Source: Bacillota bacterium (GTDB taxonomy: Bacteria > Bacillota_E > Sulfobacillia > Sulfobacillales > Sulfobacillaceae). Taken from it: DNA of 13,005 nt. The DNA lies in assembly GCA_021820165.1 (NCBI GenBank), contig JAKADW010000019.1, positions 1-13,005 on the forward strand. The letters are read 5' to 3'. The notes beneath the pieces are model-generated. The model saw only the letters and a list, made by a program, of their open reading frames with translations. It did no database searches and was not told the origin of the DNA. This document shows, piece after piece, positions 1-7,445 of the stretch; position 1 is the first letter of the stretch; each line of letters starts with the position of its first letter. The position numbers and the translations under genes were made by a program.

Positions 1-1371
1 GTCAATCTTCTCGTGCAGGAGACGCAAGATATTCTCCTCCACCGTATTCACCGCATAAAGATTAAAGATCTCCACCGGGTGGGTTTGGCCGATTCGGTGC
101 ACGCGACCGATGCGTTGCTCAATGCGCATCGGGTTCCACGGCAAGTCAAAGTTCACCACAACGTGGCAGAACTGCAGGTTGATACCCTGACCGCCCGCTT
201 CGGTCGACACCAAAATACGCCGCCCGCCACGGAACCACTCGACCATCTGATCGCGGTCGCGCGTGCGAAGCCCCCCATGGAAGGCTTCCGCTTCAAACCC
301 CTCTTGACGGAGAAAATCCACCAAGGACTGCTGGGTGCCTCGATATTCCGTAAAAATGAGCATGCGGTCATTCACATGCCGCGCTAAATCGCGCACCGCC
401 CGCATTTTTGCCGTGACGCCGATGGACTCCGCCAACGCCACCAAATCGTCTAAACCTTCCCCAATCCAACTGGATGAGGCGAGCGTCGGCAAGAGCGCCC
501 GCGGCGAGGAACAAAGTTCTCGCTGCAAAATAAGGAGGGGCAAAATCGTCTGATCGGCCCCTACCCGCTGCCGGTACTCGATTTTCAACGCCTGCGTAAT
601 CTCATCATAGAGGGTGCGTTCCGCCTCCCCTAGCTTCAAGGGGACCAACGTGACCTCACGTTCGGGAAAGGAGATACCGACATCTTGGCGCTGATTGCGG
701 ACCATCACCTGGCTGAGCAATTGCCGCAGCTCTTGGGCATTTTTGGGGGTGCGCTTGTCGAGAATGAATTGGCGATAAAAACGGAGGTAGGGTCCAAACA
801 AGCCTGGCCTCACCAAATTCACCAGGGAATACAGCTCCGTCAATTGGTTTTCCATGGGCGTGGCCGTGAGTAAAAGCAGGTGGCGGCATTTCAGCCCCTG
901 AACCAGTTGATAGTTTTGGGTGCGGGTATTCTTCAGATGGTGGGCCTCGTCCACAATCACCAAATCCCACTCCACGTACTGTAGCTGGTGCAAGAGAGGC
1001 GGCCGTTTGGCCGTGTCAATCGAGAGCACCCACAGCCACCCAGGGTCCTTTGGGCCTCGCATCGCCTGCCAGCCGAACTTGTTGTGAAGCTCCTCGACCC
1101 ACTGGGTTTGCAGACCGGCAGGCACCAAGATGAGCACGTTTTGCACCAGACTCCGCGCCTTCAGCTCCGCCGCGGCGAGCCCCGCTTCGATCGTTTTTCC
1201 TAATCCGACCTCGTCGGCCAAAATCGCACGGCCTTCCAGGTCATTGACCACTTTTAACACGCTCTCCACTTGATAGGCATGGAGGTCTAGCCCCCGCTCG
1301 ACGTGCGATCGAATATGCGGCCAGGCCTTGAGCTGGCGCGCGAGAGCCAGTGCTTCGGGCTCAACGGCCAC
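1..1371 (-). CDS. SNF2-family DNA helicase/translocase (C-terminus cut by window edge)
   Basis: This is a superfamily 2 ATPase of the bacterial SNF2/RapA-like type, expected to move along double-stranded DNA using ATP. The visible 457 codons contain the motifs in order: Walker A DEVGLGKTIEA (53-63), Walker B DEAHHL (141-146), motif III LTATP (168-172), motif V STEAGGQGINLQ (389-400) and motif VI QRIGRVHRIGQ (419-429) with its arginines. Both RecA-like lobes are therefore present, and only the tail after the second lobe lies outside the window. The start is GTG at 1371, preceded by a purine-rich GGGAGGG about 8 nt upstream. It overlaps the end of the polymerase gene by 11 nt, so translation is probably coupled. 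No accessory domain is seen before lobe 1. The position after ku, ligase and polymerase genes suggests a role in end joining, for example clearing or remodelling protein-bound ends, but that is inference. A general repair or transcription-recycling translocase is the alternative. Confidence 0.93.
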   Translation of the reverse strand, partial: MAVEPEALALARQLKAWPHIRSHVERGLDLHAYQVESVLKVVNDLEGRAILADEVGLGKTIEAGLAAAELKARSLVQNVLILVPAGLQTQWVEELHNKFGWQAMRGPKDPGWLWVLSIDTAKRPPLLHQLQYVEWDLVIVDEAHHLKNTRTQNYQLVQGLKCRHLLLLTATPMENQLTELYSLVNLVRPGLFGPYLRFYRQFILDKRTPKNAQELRQLLSQVMVRNQRQDVGISFPEREVTLVPLKLGEAERTLYDEITQALKIEYRQRVGADQTILPLLILQRELCSSPRALLPTLASSSWIGEGLDDLVALAESIGVTAKMRAVRDLARHVNDRMLIFTEYRGTQQSLVDFLRQEGFEAEAFHGGLRTRDRDQMVEWFRGGRRILVSTEAGGQGINLQFCHVVVNFDLPWNPMRIEQRIGRVHRIGQTHPVEIFNLYAVNTVEENILRLLHEKID

Positions 1372-2233
1372 GGCCTATCCCTCCCTTTTGCGGTTTCAGC
1401 GCGTGGCGACGAGCCGTGGCTAACAAGTCCACCCGGCCCCCGGTCCAGCGAAATAAGTTACCGCGCCGCCTGAGTTGATCGAGAACCCGGGAGATAGTCC
1501 AGGCATCGGCGGGAACTTTTAGGTCCGACCAGGTTATGGGGGTGGACACCGTCGCCTGGGGAGTTGCACGAAGACTATAAGCAAGAACCGTGGTGCGCTC
1601 GTAGCCATTCTGGAGATAGTCCAGATACACCCGCGCGCCCCGGTCCCGTTTCAAGCGGGCGACGGTGGCATTGTCTGGAATGGTTTCCACCACCATCTCC
1701 GAGAGCCGGCCCATGATCGCCATCACCTCCTGATGATTCAATGGCTCGATGGCGATGTAAAAGTGAAGGCCGCGTTGCCCCGAGGTCTTCATGAGGAACG
1801 GTAAATCCAATAAATCCAGCAGGGTGCGGAAAACCCCAGCGACCTTCATCACCTCAGACCACCCGGCTGGCGGATTGGGATCCAAATCCAAAATTGCCCA
1901 ATCATGGACGAGTGGTTCCGAAGACTTCCCTAATGGTGCGTGGAATTCGAGCGCCCCTTGCGCCACCCAGGTGATCAATTGGGGCAGATTCTTCAGGTAA
2001 ATAGCTCCCCCTTCTGGGGGATGCTTTTGATAGAACATAGGCCCATCGACGCCGTGGGGCCACCGCTTGACGGTCACCGCCCGGTCCTTGGCCAACTCCA
2101 AAAGGTAAGGCGCCACCTCGGCATAGTAGCGCAATACGTCCATCCGCGTGAGCCCGGGTCCGGGATAAAGAACTCGGTCAGGATGGGGAATTTTAGGCCA
2201 GCGTGCTGGGATGCCATTGTCTGACTCGTGCAT
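1361..2233 (-). CDS. LigD-type NHEJ polymerase/primase domain protein (stand-alone PolDom)
   Basis: A 290-residue archaeo-eukaryotic primase-like polymerase of the kind normally fused to LigD. In end joining it fills gaps and adds nucleotides, preferring ribonucleotides, at Ku-held ends. The family pattern is clear. The N-terminal part has PHPDRVLYP and KRWPHGVDG. The metal-binding pair D116 and D118 lies in ILDLDPN, and the third acidic residue D205 in VYLDYLQN. The nucleotide-binding loop reads TSGQRGLHFY (about 150-159), where the family usually has SG-S/T-K-G-x-H. The C-terminal block with YSLRA and VSTPITW is also typical. I chose ATG at 2233 because a GAGGGG lies about 10 nt upstream; an in-frame GTG at 2251 would add six residues. 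The gene overlaps the ligase gene by 41 nt. It carries only the polymerase domain, with no ligase or phosphoesterase domain attached. Confidence 0.93.
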   Translation of the reverse strand: MHESDNGIPARWPKIPHPDRVLYPGPGLTRMDVLRYYAEVAPYLLELAKDRAVTVKRWPHGVDGPMFYQKHPPEGGAIYLKNLPQLITWVAQGALEFHAPLGKSSEPLVHDWAILDLDPNPPAGWSEVMKVAGVFRTLLDLLDLPFLMKTSGQRGLHFYIAIEPLNHQEVMAIMGRLSEMVVETIPDNATVARLKRDRGARVYLDYLQNGYERTTVLAYSLRATPQATVSTPITWSDLKVPADAWTISRVLDQLRRRGNLFRWTGGRVDLLATARRHALKPQKGGIGRGR

Positions 2234-3020
2234 GCCGCAAATGCCCCTCACGTGTGATTTCCCGGTATGACACCTCGACCGGAAATGGTTCTTGGAGCTC
2301 TTCGCCCGTTTGACTCATCGGAGCCACCCAATCGCTGGGAGCCCGCACCCGCCCCACCGGCACGGCGCGTCCACCCCGCCTCTCGGCTAAATGCCAGTAC
2401 CACCCGTTTTCCGGGTGCCGTTGCACCGCCGCCACCCAGAACCAACCTGTTTTCAGCACCAGAAACTTTTGCCAGGTCGGGCTTCGCCGGCCGGGTAAAT
2501 ACGCACTCGTGAGACGTTTGGCCATGACACCCTCGAGATCCGCGGATTGGATGGCCTGATAATAGCGTTCACCGACGTCTCGTACGCCCTCAGTCAGTAC
2601 AATCATTCCCCGAGTTTGCACCTCTTGATGCAACATCTCGAGACGAATCGCCAGCGGTTCATGCAGCATCCACCGCCCCCGTGCGTAGAGACAATCAAAA
2701 ACCATCAAGAGATAATGGTCGGCGGTCCGTTGCTGCAAAGCATGAAAGTCAGGCCGACCATTGGCCCATGCCACCAGCTCGGCATCGAGAACCACCTGCT
2801 TTGGGACCGAATCCCCTACCTCTTTGAGGACAGGATACCAGGCAATAAGGTCGTGCCCCCGCCGGGAATAAATGCGTAACGCCTCTCCTCGACTAATGAT
2901 AGCCCGGTAGCCGTCCCACTTCGTTTCAAACCACCAGCCACTCTCGGAAAATGGCGCCTTTGCCGTCACGGCCAACATAGGCGGGATAAAGTCTCCCGGC
3001 TCGAGCCTACCCGGTGCCAT
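2193..3020 (-). CDS. ATP-dependent DNA ligase, LigD ligase-domain type (stand-alone)
   Basis: A 275-residue ATP-dependent DNA ligase expected to seal breaks held by Ku. The adenylation domain comes first, with motif I ETKWDGYR and the adenylated lysine K34. An aspartate-glutamate segment VLDAELVAW and the motif III-like VFDCLYARG follow, then motif IV EGVMAKR. The C-terminal third is an OB-fold ending in the LigD-like pattern VEVSYREITREGHLRHARV. The length fits an isolated LigD ligase domain (about 270-300), and no polymerase or 3'-phosphoesterase part is fused. One oddity is motif V, which reads WQKFLVLK where family members usually have W-x-K-x-K, so the second lysine is replaced by leucine. 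The ATG start overlaps the end of ku by 14 nt and has only a weak AAGAGAAG-type SD, suggesting translational coupling. Confidence 0.93.
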   Translation of the reverse strand: MAPGRLEPGDFIPPMLAVTAKAPFSESGWWFETKWDGYRAIISRGEALRIYSRRGHDLIAWYPVLKEVGDSVPKQVVLDAELVAWANGRPDFHALQQRTADHYLLMVFDCLYARGRWMLHEPLAIRLEMLHQEVQTRGMIVLTEGVRDVGERYYQAIQSADLEGVMAKRLTSAYLPGRRSPTWQKFLVLKTGWFWVAAVQRHPENGWYWHLAERRGGRAVPVGRVRAPSDWVAPMSQTGEELQEPFPVEVSYREITREGHLRHARVRQWHPSTLA

Positions 3021-3777
3021 GCTTCTCTTGGGCTTCGACAGACGCCCGTAGCTGCTCCATGAGGTCCAATACCTCCTGTTCGGGTGCCGTCTTAGGCATG
3101 GTTGCCGTCGGCATCAGCGCTTCAATCTGTTGCAGGCGTTCCAATCGGGCCCGATTGGGGTACTCCTCCGGTCGAAACGGCTCTGCCATGTGCTCAATCA
3201 AAGTATGAGCCATAGCCAATTCCTTGTCGGGAACTTCGGTACCTCCCTCGGGCCCGAACGCCGCGCCCTCTTTTCTGAGACTTTCCGGATAATACATACG
3301 GTGGAGCATCAAGGTGGTTTCGTTATAGGCTCGCACGACAGCCAAAGAGGGGCGCTTGCGCAAGGTCATTTCCGCCAGCGCCACCCGCCCCATGTCTCGC
3401 ATAGCTCGCGTCAAAAGGCGGTAGGCCTTTTGGCCCCCAGCGCCCGGTTTAAGCCAATAGGATGTCTCCCAGAAGACCGGATCAATTTCACTGAGCGTCG
3501 GAAAGTTGACGATGGTAATGGTGTGGTCGGTCGGCGCTGCCTTGTCCTCCGGGGGCAGAATGACGAAACGCCCGTCCGGCAACGGCGCCCCCGTCACCAC
3601 CTCTTCTGTAGCCACGGGGCGCTCGCACGTCGGACAAAATTTTTGGTACTGTATTCGGGTTCGGCAGGGCTCGTGAATCCAGTGGGTGGTCACGCGCTCG
3701 CTCTCCATGGCCTTAAACACCTGAATGGGGATAGACACCAGCCCGAACCCAATGATGCCTTTATAGAGGCTCCGCAT
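3007..3777 (-). CDS. ku: Bacterial Ku, NHEJ DNA-end-binding protein
   Basis: A 256-residue bacterial Ku. Ku forms a homodimeric ring that threads onto double-strand ends and recruits LigD. The start MRSLYKGIIGFGLVSIPIQ matches the usual opening (MR-x-x-x-K/G-x-I-x-FGLV-x-x-P). A central segment has RIQYQKFCPTCERP with the cysteine pair C48 and C51 common in bacterial Ku. The core KAYRLLTRAM and VALAEMTLRKRPSLAVVRAY is followed by LMLHRMYYPESLR, also typical. The C-terminus after about residue 225 is short and acidic/mixed, without the lysine-rich tail of some bacterial Kus. The ATG begins 3 nt after the gerW stop, so this gene almost certainly shares its transcript. It is the first gene of a four-gene repair block. 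Forespore expression of Ku and LigD is known in Bacillus subtilis; the same is inferred here from position. Confidence 0.96.
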   Translation of the reverse strand: MRSLYKGIIGFGLVSIPIQVFKAMESERVTTHWIHEPCRTRIQYQKFCPTCERPVATEEVVTGAPLPDGRFVILPPEDKAAPTDHTITIVNFPTLSEIDPVFWETSYWLKPGAGGQKAYRLLTRAMRDMGRVALAEMTLRKRPSLAVVRAYNETTLMLHRMYYPESLRKEGAAFGPEGGTEVPDKELAMAHTLIEHMAEPFRPEEYPNRARLERLQQIEALMPTATMPKTAPEQEVLDLMEQLRASVEAQEKHGTG

Positions 3778-3780
3778 GAA

Positions 3781-4245
3781 TCATTGCCCTGTAGGATCGA
3801 TGATGGTGCTCCGATGGCGCTTGGTTGCCGGGTTTTCCCGATCCTTCCACATATCTTGTAGTTGCTCCACCAGTTGCGGCACATTGTTGGCGAGCGACTC
3901 CCAAATGTCCCCTTTATCCACCGAGAGGAGCCGTACATTGTCGCCATGCATGACCAGAAAACCGACGGGATGCACCGTGACCCCGGCGCCACTGCCGCCG
4001 CCGAAGGGGTGCCCGTGGCTGTCGGTCGACCGACTCCAGTATTCCCCACCCCCTGCCGCAAATCCAAACGACACACGAGACACCGGAATGATGGTCCCGC
4101 CATCACGGGTTTCCACCGGCTTTCCGACGACTGTGTTGACATCGATCATGCCCTTGATCGACTCCATGGCCGTCTTCATTAATCCCTCGATGGGATGTGC
4201 GGTTGGCCTAGGCGGATTGGTGGTGCTGTTGGACAGATTGTCCAT
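3781..4245 (-). CDS. gerW: GerW/YtfJ family sporulation protein
   Basis: A 154-residue member of the YtfJ/GerW family, a forespore protein needed for normal germination in Bacillus. The family signature is nearly intact: HPIEGLMKTAMESIKGMID (about 17-35), VVGKPVET, then IPVSRVSFGFAAGGGEY and a glycine-rich stretch GHPFGGGSGAGVTVHPVGFLV. There is no signal peptide or membrane segment. Its biochemical activity is not established. The start ATG at 4245 has a strong GGAGG 11 nt upstream. It lies inside the 3' end of the DUF2953 gene, overlapping by 38 nt. The C-terminal tail after about residue 130 is charged and variable. The pairing of a DUF2953 protein with YtfJ matches ytfI-ytfJ in Bacillus. 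Confidence 0.95.
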   Translation of the reverse strand: MDNLSNSTTNPPRPTAHPIEGLMKTAMESIKGMIDVNTVVGKPVETRDGGTIIPVSRVSFGFAAGGGEYWSRSTDSHGHPFGGGSGAGVTVHPVGFLVMHGDNVRLLSVDKGDIWESLANNVPQLVEQLQDMWKDRENPATKRHRSTIIDPTGQ

Positions 4246-4828
4246 AACTGGGTTGTCCTCCTTTGAGATGGCCCAAGAGGCCGTATACGATCGCGAAGAT
4301 AATATCGGAGGGGCGAAGCTGAATTATACTGGTAAATTTGCCGGCGAAAATCTCCTCGTCCCAGTCGGGGATCACCACCCATGCGGGGGGCTTTGTGGCG
4401 CGAGGTGCTATCCGGATCCCGATCCACCAGGCGGTAAGGTCGGTGAGCCGACCCATCCAGAGCGCCGTTTGCGCCGCATCGCCCGTGCCCACGCGCACCG
4501 ATAGGGTGAAATCCTTCACCACCATGCGGTGCCAGAGTCGATCGGTAATACGATTCAAGAGTCGATACGCCCAAATGGCCTCATCGATAAGTTGCGGATT
4601 CAAAGAAAAATGGGAGGAGCCCGCTGTTTCCTGGGAGTGCTGGGGTGGGAGCACAGGGAGCCTCCAGGTGCGTCGGCGGGCCATGCCCCCATACGACACC
4701 TGAACCGTCAGCACGACGTGTAGTCCCTCCACGTCGACCGTTATGCAAAGCCTCATCGGAAGCCACAGGGCTACGACGATGAGCGCCAGCAATCCAAAAA
4801 TGAAAAACGCTACCAGTATCCCGTTCAT
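4208..4828 (-). CDS. DUF2953 domain membrane-anchored protein (YtfI-like)
   Basis: A 206-residue protein with one N-terminal membrane segment (about residues 4-24, rich in Leu, Val, Ala and Phe), followed by a soluble region. The stretch after the anchor, with VDVEGLHVVLTVQVSYGG, and the later TDRLWHRMVVKDFTLSVRVGTGDAAQTALWMG match the DUF2953 pattern, in which a C-terminal VGTGDA-A block is conserved. Bacillus ytfI lies beside ytfJ (gerW) in the same way, and the gene is associated with sporulation, but no molecular role is known. It starts with ATG 28 nt after scpB and has a weak upstream G-rich site. The last 38 nt encode the start of gerW in another frame. Confidence 0.85.
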   Translation of the reverse strand: MNGILVAFFIFGLLALIVVALWLPMRLCITVDVEGLHVVLTVQVSYGGMARRRTWRLPVLPPQHSQETAGSSHFSLNPQLIDEAIWAYRLLNRITDRLWHRMVVKDFTLSVRVGTGDAAQTALWMGRLTDLTAWWIGIRIAPRATKPPAWVVIPDWDEEIFAGKFTSIIQLRPSDIIFAIVYGLLGHLKGGQPSYGQSVQQHHQSA

Positions 4829-4856
4829 GGGGGTAGCGTTCCCGCGTAAGTTTTTC

Positions 4857-5393
4857 CTATTCTACCGTTTCGGAGGAAGAGGATAGTTCGCCCGAAGCGC
4901 TAAGCGGCGGGAGGTCGCCCGGACTCTTCAGTCCAAACTCTCGCAGAAACCGGGGGGTTGTGCCGTAGAGAATAGGTCGCCCGGGGGCCTCCTTGCGCCC
5001 TACCTCCTCGATTAAGTCGCGATTTAACAAGGTGTCCAGGGCCCGTTCGGATCCCGTCTGGCGTATCGCCTCAATTTCCAACCGTGTGATTGGTTGGCGA
5101 TAGGCGACAATCGCCAGCACCTCCCAAGCTGCATGCGATAAGGGCTCGGGAGCTCGCCGGGATACCCGCTCGGCTAGGTTATCATAAAGACGCGGGTGGG
5201 TCGTTAGCCGCACCCCACCCTCGACCCATTGCACAGTGAGACCGGACCCGCGAACGTGAAGGTTCTGGTTCAAGGCCTCCACGTACGCCCCTACAGCCTC
5301 CGAGGCGACATCTAGCCACAAGGCCAGTTGATCCTCGGACACCGGGTCCCCGTGCACAAACAACAGGGCCTCCAGCATATCCAAATGATTCAC
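4857..5393 (-). CDS. scpB: Segregation and condensation protein B
   Basis: A 178-residue ScpB, the winged-helix kite subunit that dimerises and binds ScpA to regulate the SMC ATPase ring on the nucleoid. Recognisable segments are MLEALLFVHGDPVSEDQLA near the start, then LTTHPRLYDNL and the highly typical LSHAAWEVLAIVAYRQPITRLEIEAIRQ (about 85-112). These are followed by LLNRDLIEEVGRKEAPGRPILYGTT and FLREFGLKS. The length is slightly below that of Bacillus ScpB (about 197), and the tail is Ser/Glu-rich. The start is GTG at 5393, overlapping the scpA stop by 4 nt (GTGA), so translation is coupled. An ATG five codons in is less likely. Confidence 0.96.
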   Translation of the reverse strand: MNHLDMLEALLFVHGDPVSEDQLALWLDVASEAVGAYVEALNQNLHVRGSGLTVQWVEGGVRLTTHPRLYDNLAERVSRRAPEPLSHAAWEVLAIVAYRQPITRLEIEAIRQTGSERALDTLLNRDLIEEVGRKEAPGRPILYGTTPRFLREFGLKSPGDLPPLSASGELSSSSETVE

Positions 5394-6067
5394 GACCCTG
5401 GACCCCCATCTGCTGGTGTGAGATCAATCGGGCCAAATGGTACCCCCTGCTCCGCCTGAACCCGACGCGCATGCCATAGGTGTACCGCCGCTAAAAATCT
5501 CGCGACCCATTCAGGCCGCGGTCGGCCCATGAGACTTTGTTGAAGTCTGAGTTGACCCTCGCCCTGCACCGTTTGATACAACATCTCGATGTGCACCGAG
5601 AGCGGCTCCGGTTCGCGAGCGATCCGCCGCTCTATGGGAGCGGGCTTCGGCCGCAGCGTGGGGTAGGACCAAGAAAGCTTCCAAGGGCTGGGGTCCTTCA
5701 CCGGCGCCGGAGGACGAGGCAAAGGCTCCCCCACCCGTCCCCAGCGCATTAAGGCCCTATCCTCTAAATTTCTTAATTCCGATACGGCGTCCTCCAGCCA
5801 CTCGGGACGGAGGGACAGATCAAACGTAGGTCCTTCCGGTTCAGGATCGTCAGGTCGGATCAGCCCTTCGACCTTTTTCTTGACAATCCACGCCGCGACG
5901 GGAATTTCCTCGCTTGCCTGCAGCATATCACTGTGTTCCCGCCAACGTCCGGCGACCTCTTGTGCCAACGCCGAAACGTTAAGTTCTCGAGCGAATTCCG
6001 GATGACGACGAATCCGCTCGGCGATCACCTTCAGTTCTTCCGGGGGGGCGACCGGCCTCTCAGACAT
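5390..6067 (-). CDS. scpA: Segregation and condensation protein A, divergent
   Basis: A 225-residue ScpA-like kleisin that would bridge the SMC head domains with ScpB. The C-terminal winged-helix signature is readable: PRPEWVARFLAAVHLWHARR followed by VQAEQGVPFGPIDLTP, matching the usual FLALLEL...Q...F-x-x-I pattern. The middle part, with IPVAAWIVKKKVEGLIRPDD, resembles the usual AA-x-L-x-x-I/K-S-x-x-LLP. The N-terminus lacks the standard F-x-GPLDLLL motif and reads PPEELKVIAERIRRHPEF instead. The linker is proline-rich. The protein is a little shorter than typical (about 250). Its place between lysA and scpB, overlapping scpB by 4 nt and the lysA stop by 1 nt (TGATG), supports the call. No clear SD is present, so expression probably depends on coupling from lysA. 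Confidence 0.85.
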   Translation of the reverse strand: MSERPVAPPEELKVIAERIRRHPEFARELNVSALAQEVAGRWREHSDMLQASEEIPVAAWIVKKKVEGLIRPDDPEPEGPTFDLSLRPEWLEDAVSELRNLEDRALMRWGRVGEPLPRPPAPVKDPSPWKLSWSYPTLRPKPAPIERRIAREPEPLSVHIEMLYQTVQGEGQLRLQQSLMGRPRPEWVARFLAAVHLWHARRVQAEQGVPFGPIDLTPADGGPGS

Positions 6068-7386
6068 CAGGCATTCACACGCTTGTGCGTGGTGAGAGGC
6101 TTGTCCAGGCGCATCACATCATCCCAAGTCTCCCGCTCCACCCATACTGCCGCCACCCCGTCCTTAACAACAACCACGGCCGGCCGGGGCACTCGGTTGT
6201 ACGTGGATGCCATCGAATAGTTATAGGCGCCCGTCGCCCAAATCACCAACAAGTCCCCTACCTTTGGATCCTTGAGTTCTGCGCCATCAATCAAAATGTC
6301 GCCACTTTCACAGTACCTGCCCGCCACGGTGGCTACTACGTCCGGGGAACCCTCAACCTTTCCGTCCACTTCCGCCTGATAGCGGGCCTGATAGAGCGCG
6401 GGACGAATATTGTCGCCCATACCGCCATCCACCGCGACATAGGCCTTGCCACCGGCCACGACCTTGTTGGCCTGGATGGTGTATAGTGTCGCCCCCGATT
6501 CCGCAACAATGGAGCGCCCCGGCTCCATGATGACCTTAGGGCGAGCGAGACCCGAGGGGGTGAGGTGACGAACGACTGACTCTACGGAGTGCACAATTTC
6601 CTCTAATGACGGCAGTTCCTCGACTCCGTCATAGCGCACCCCAATCCCGCCACCAATATCCAACACCTCTGGCCAATATCCGGCCCGTTCATGCCAACGA
6701 CGGCTAAACGTCAGTAACGCCTCAGCATTGGCCACAAACGGGTCGGTTTCAAGAATTTGCGACCCGATGTGGGCATGGAATCCGTTTAAGCGGAGGTGTT
6801 GCGCCCCCAGCACCATCTCCATTGCCCGGTCGGCAATCCCATCAGCCATGCCGAAACCAAACTTCGAGTCAAATTGCCCGGTACGAATGAAATCATGGGT
6901 ATGGGCATCGATACCCGGCGTGAGACGCAACAAGACAGGTGCAGAACGGCCCATCTTTGCAGCTAGCCGGTCCAACCGGAAAAGTTCATCCAAGGAATCC
7001 ACCACGAACTGTCCGACCCCAACGTGAAGCCCGTACTCCAGCTCACCATCTGTTTTCACGTTGCCGTGAAAGAGAATGTCCTCGGGCGGGAACCCGGTCC
7101 GAATGGCCGTATAGAGTTCACCCCCGGATACCACATCGAGGAGCAATCCCTCTTGTTGCACTAACTCCACCATCGCTCGGCATAAAAAGGCTTTACCAGC
7201 GTAGGCGGTCATACCCGCCGGGTTCATAGCGCCCAATGCCTGCCGGTATGCATGCATGCGGTCCAGAATGGTGGCGTAATCTAAAATGTATAAAGGCGTG
7301 CCAAACGTCTCAGCCAACTCGCGCACGGGCACTCCACCCACTGAAATGTGGCCGTTCACGCTCTTTTCGTATGTATCTGGGCGCAT
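6067..7386 (-). CDS. lysA: Diaminopimelate decarboxylase
   Basis: A 439-residue fold-type III PLP enzyme that decarboxylates meso-2,6-diaminopimelate to L-lysine, the last step of lysine synthesis, in the cytoplasm. The PLP lysine is K65 in TAYAGKAF. HIGSQ (206-210), the phosphate-binding GGGIG (245-249), EPGRSIVAESG (288-298) and the catalytic CESGD (359-363) all match the family, as does GAYNYSMASTYN near the end. The length is normal. The ATG at 7386 has a GGGGGT run about 8 nt upstream. It follows spoVAF by 91 nt, the same order as in Bacillus subtilis, and is coupled to scpA downstream. A candidate sigma-A promoter and a leader hairpin in the gap suggest expression independent of sporulation. 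Confidence 0.98.
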   Translation of the reverse strand: MRPDTYEKSVNGHISVGGVPVRELAETFGTPLYILDYATILDRMHAYRQALGAMNPAGMTAYAGKAFLCRAMVELVQQEGLLLDVVSGGELYTAIRTGFPPEDILFHGNVKTDGELEYGLHVGVGQFVVDSLDELFRLDRLAAKMGRSAPVLLRLTPGIDAHTHDFIRTGQFDSKFGFGMADGIADRAMEMVLGAQHLRLNGFHAHIGSQILETDPFVANAEALLTFSRRWHERAGYWPEVLDIGGGIGVRYDGVEELPSLEEIVHSVESVVRHLTPSGLARPKVIMEPGRSIVAESGATLYTIQANKVVAGGKAYVAVDGGMGDNIRPALYQARYQAEVDGKVEGSPDVVATVAGRYCESGDILIDGAELKDPKVGDLLVIWATGAYNYSMASTYNRVPRPAVVVVKDGVAAVWVERETWDDVMRLDKPLTTHKRVNA

Positions 7387-7412
7387 GCGCCAACCCCCAT
7401 CCCGAGAATCAA

Positions 7413-7434
7413 GGGGCGCCAGGAATCACGCCCC
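7413..7434 (-). other. Leader hairpin upstream of lysA
   Basis: An inverted repeat GGGGCG / CGCCCC with a 10-nt loop lies between the candidate lysA promoter and its SD. The 3' side is followed by TTGATTCT rather than a T-run. It is therefore a poor terminator for spoVAF and more likely a leader or processing hairpin. No lysine-riboswitch-sized structure fits in the short leader. Confidence 0.4.
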
Positions 7435-7445
7435 GTGCTTTCTCC

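Noticed and set aside
2193..2251. A frameshift splitting a fused LigD into ligase and polymerase genes
   Set aside because: Each part has its own start, SD and complete domain, with a proper ligase OB-fold end and a normal PolDom beginning. The fused Bacillus LigD is known, but here the 41-nt overlap looks like ordinary gene overlap. Checking relatives would settle it.
3130..3861. A 243-codon open frame on the plus strand
   Set aside because: It is antisense to ku and the end of gerW. The composition is that of a shadow frame in GC-rich DNA.
3776..4504. A 242-codon open frame on the plus strand
   Set aside because: It lies antisense to gerW and the DUF2953 gene, both clear family matches, and has no family-like protein pattern.
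4829..4900. Possible forespore promoter (GAATA, 17 nt, AACGCTA) upstream of the DUF2953 gene
   Set aside because: The -10 matches poorly and would sit almost on the start codon, so it is not usable as evidence.
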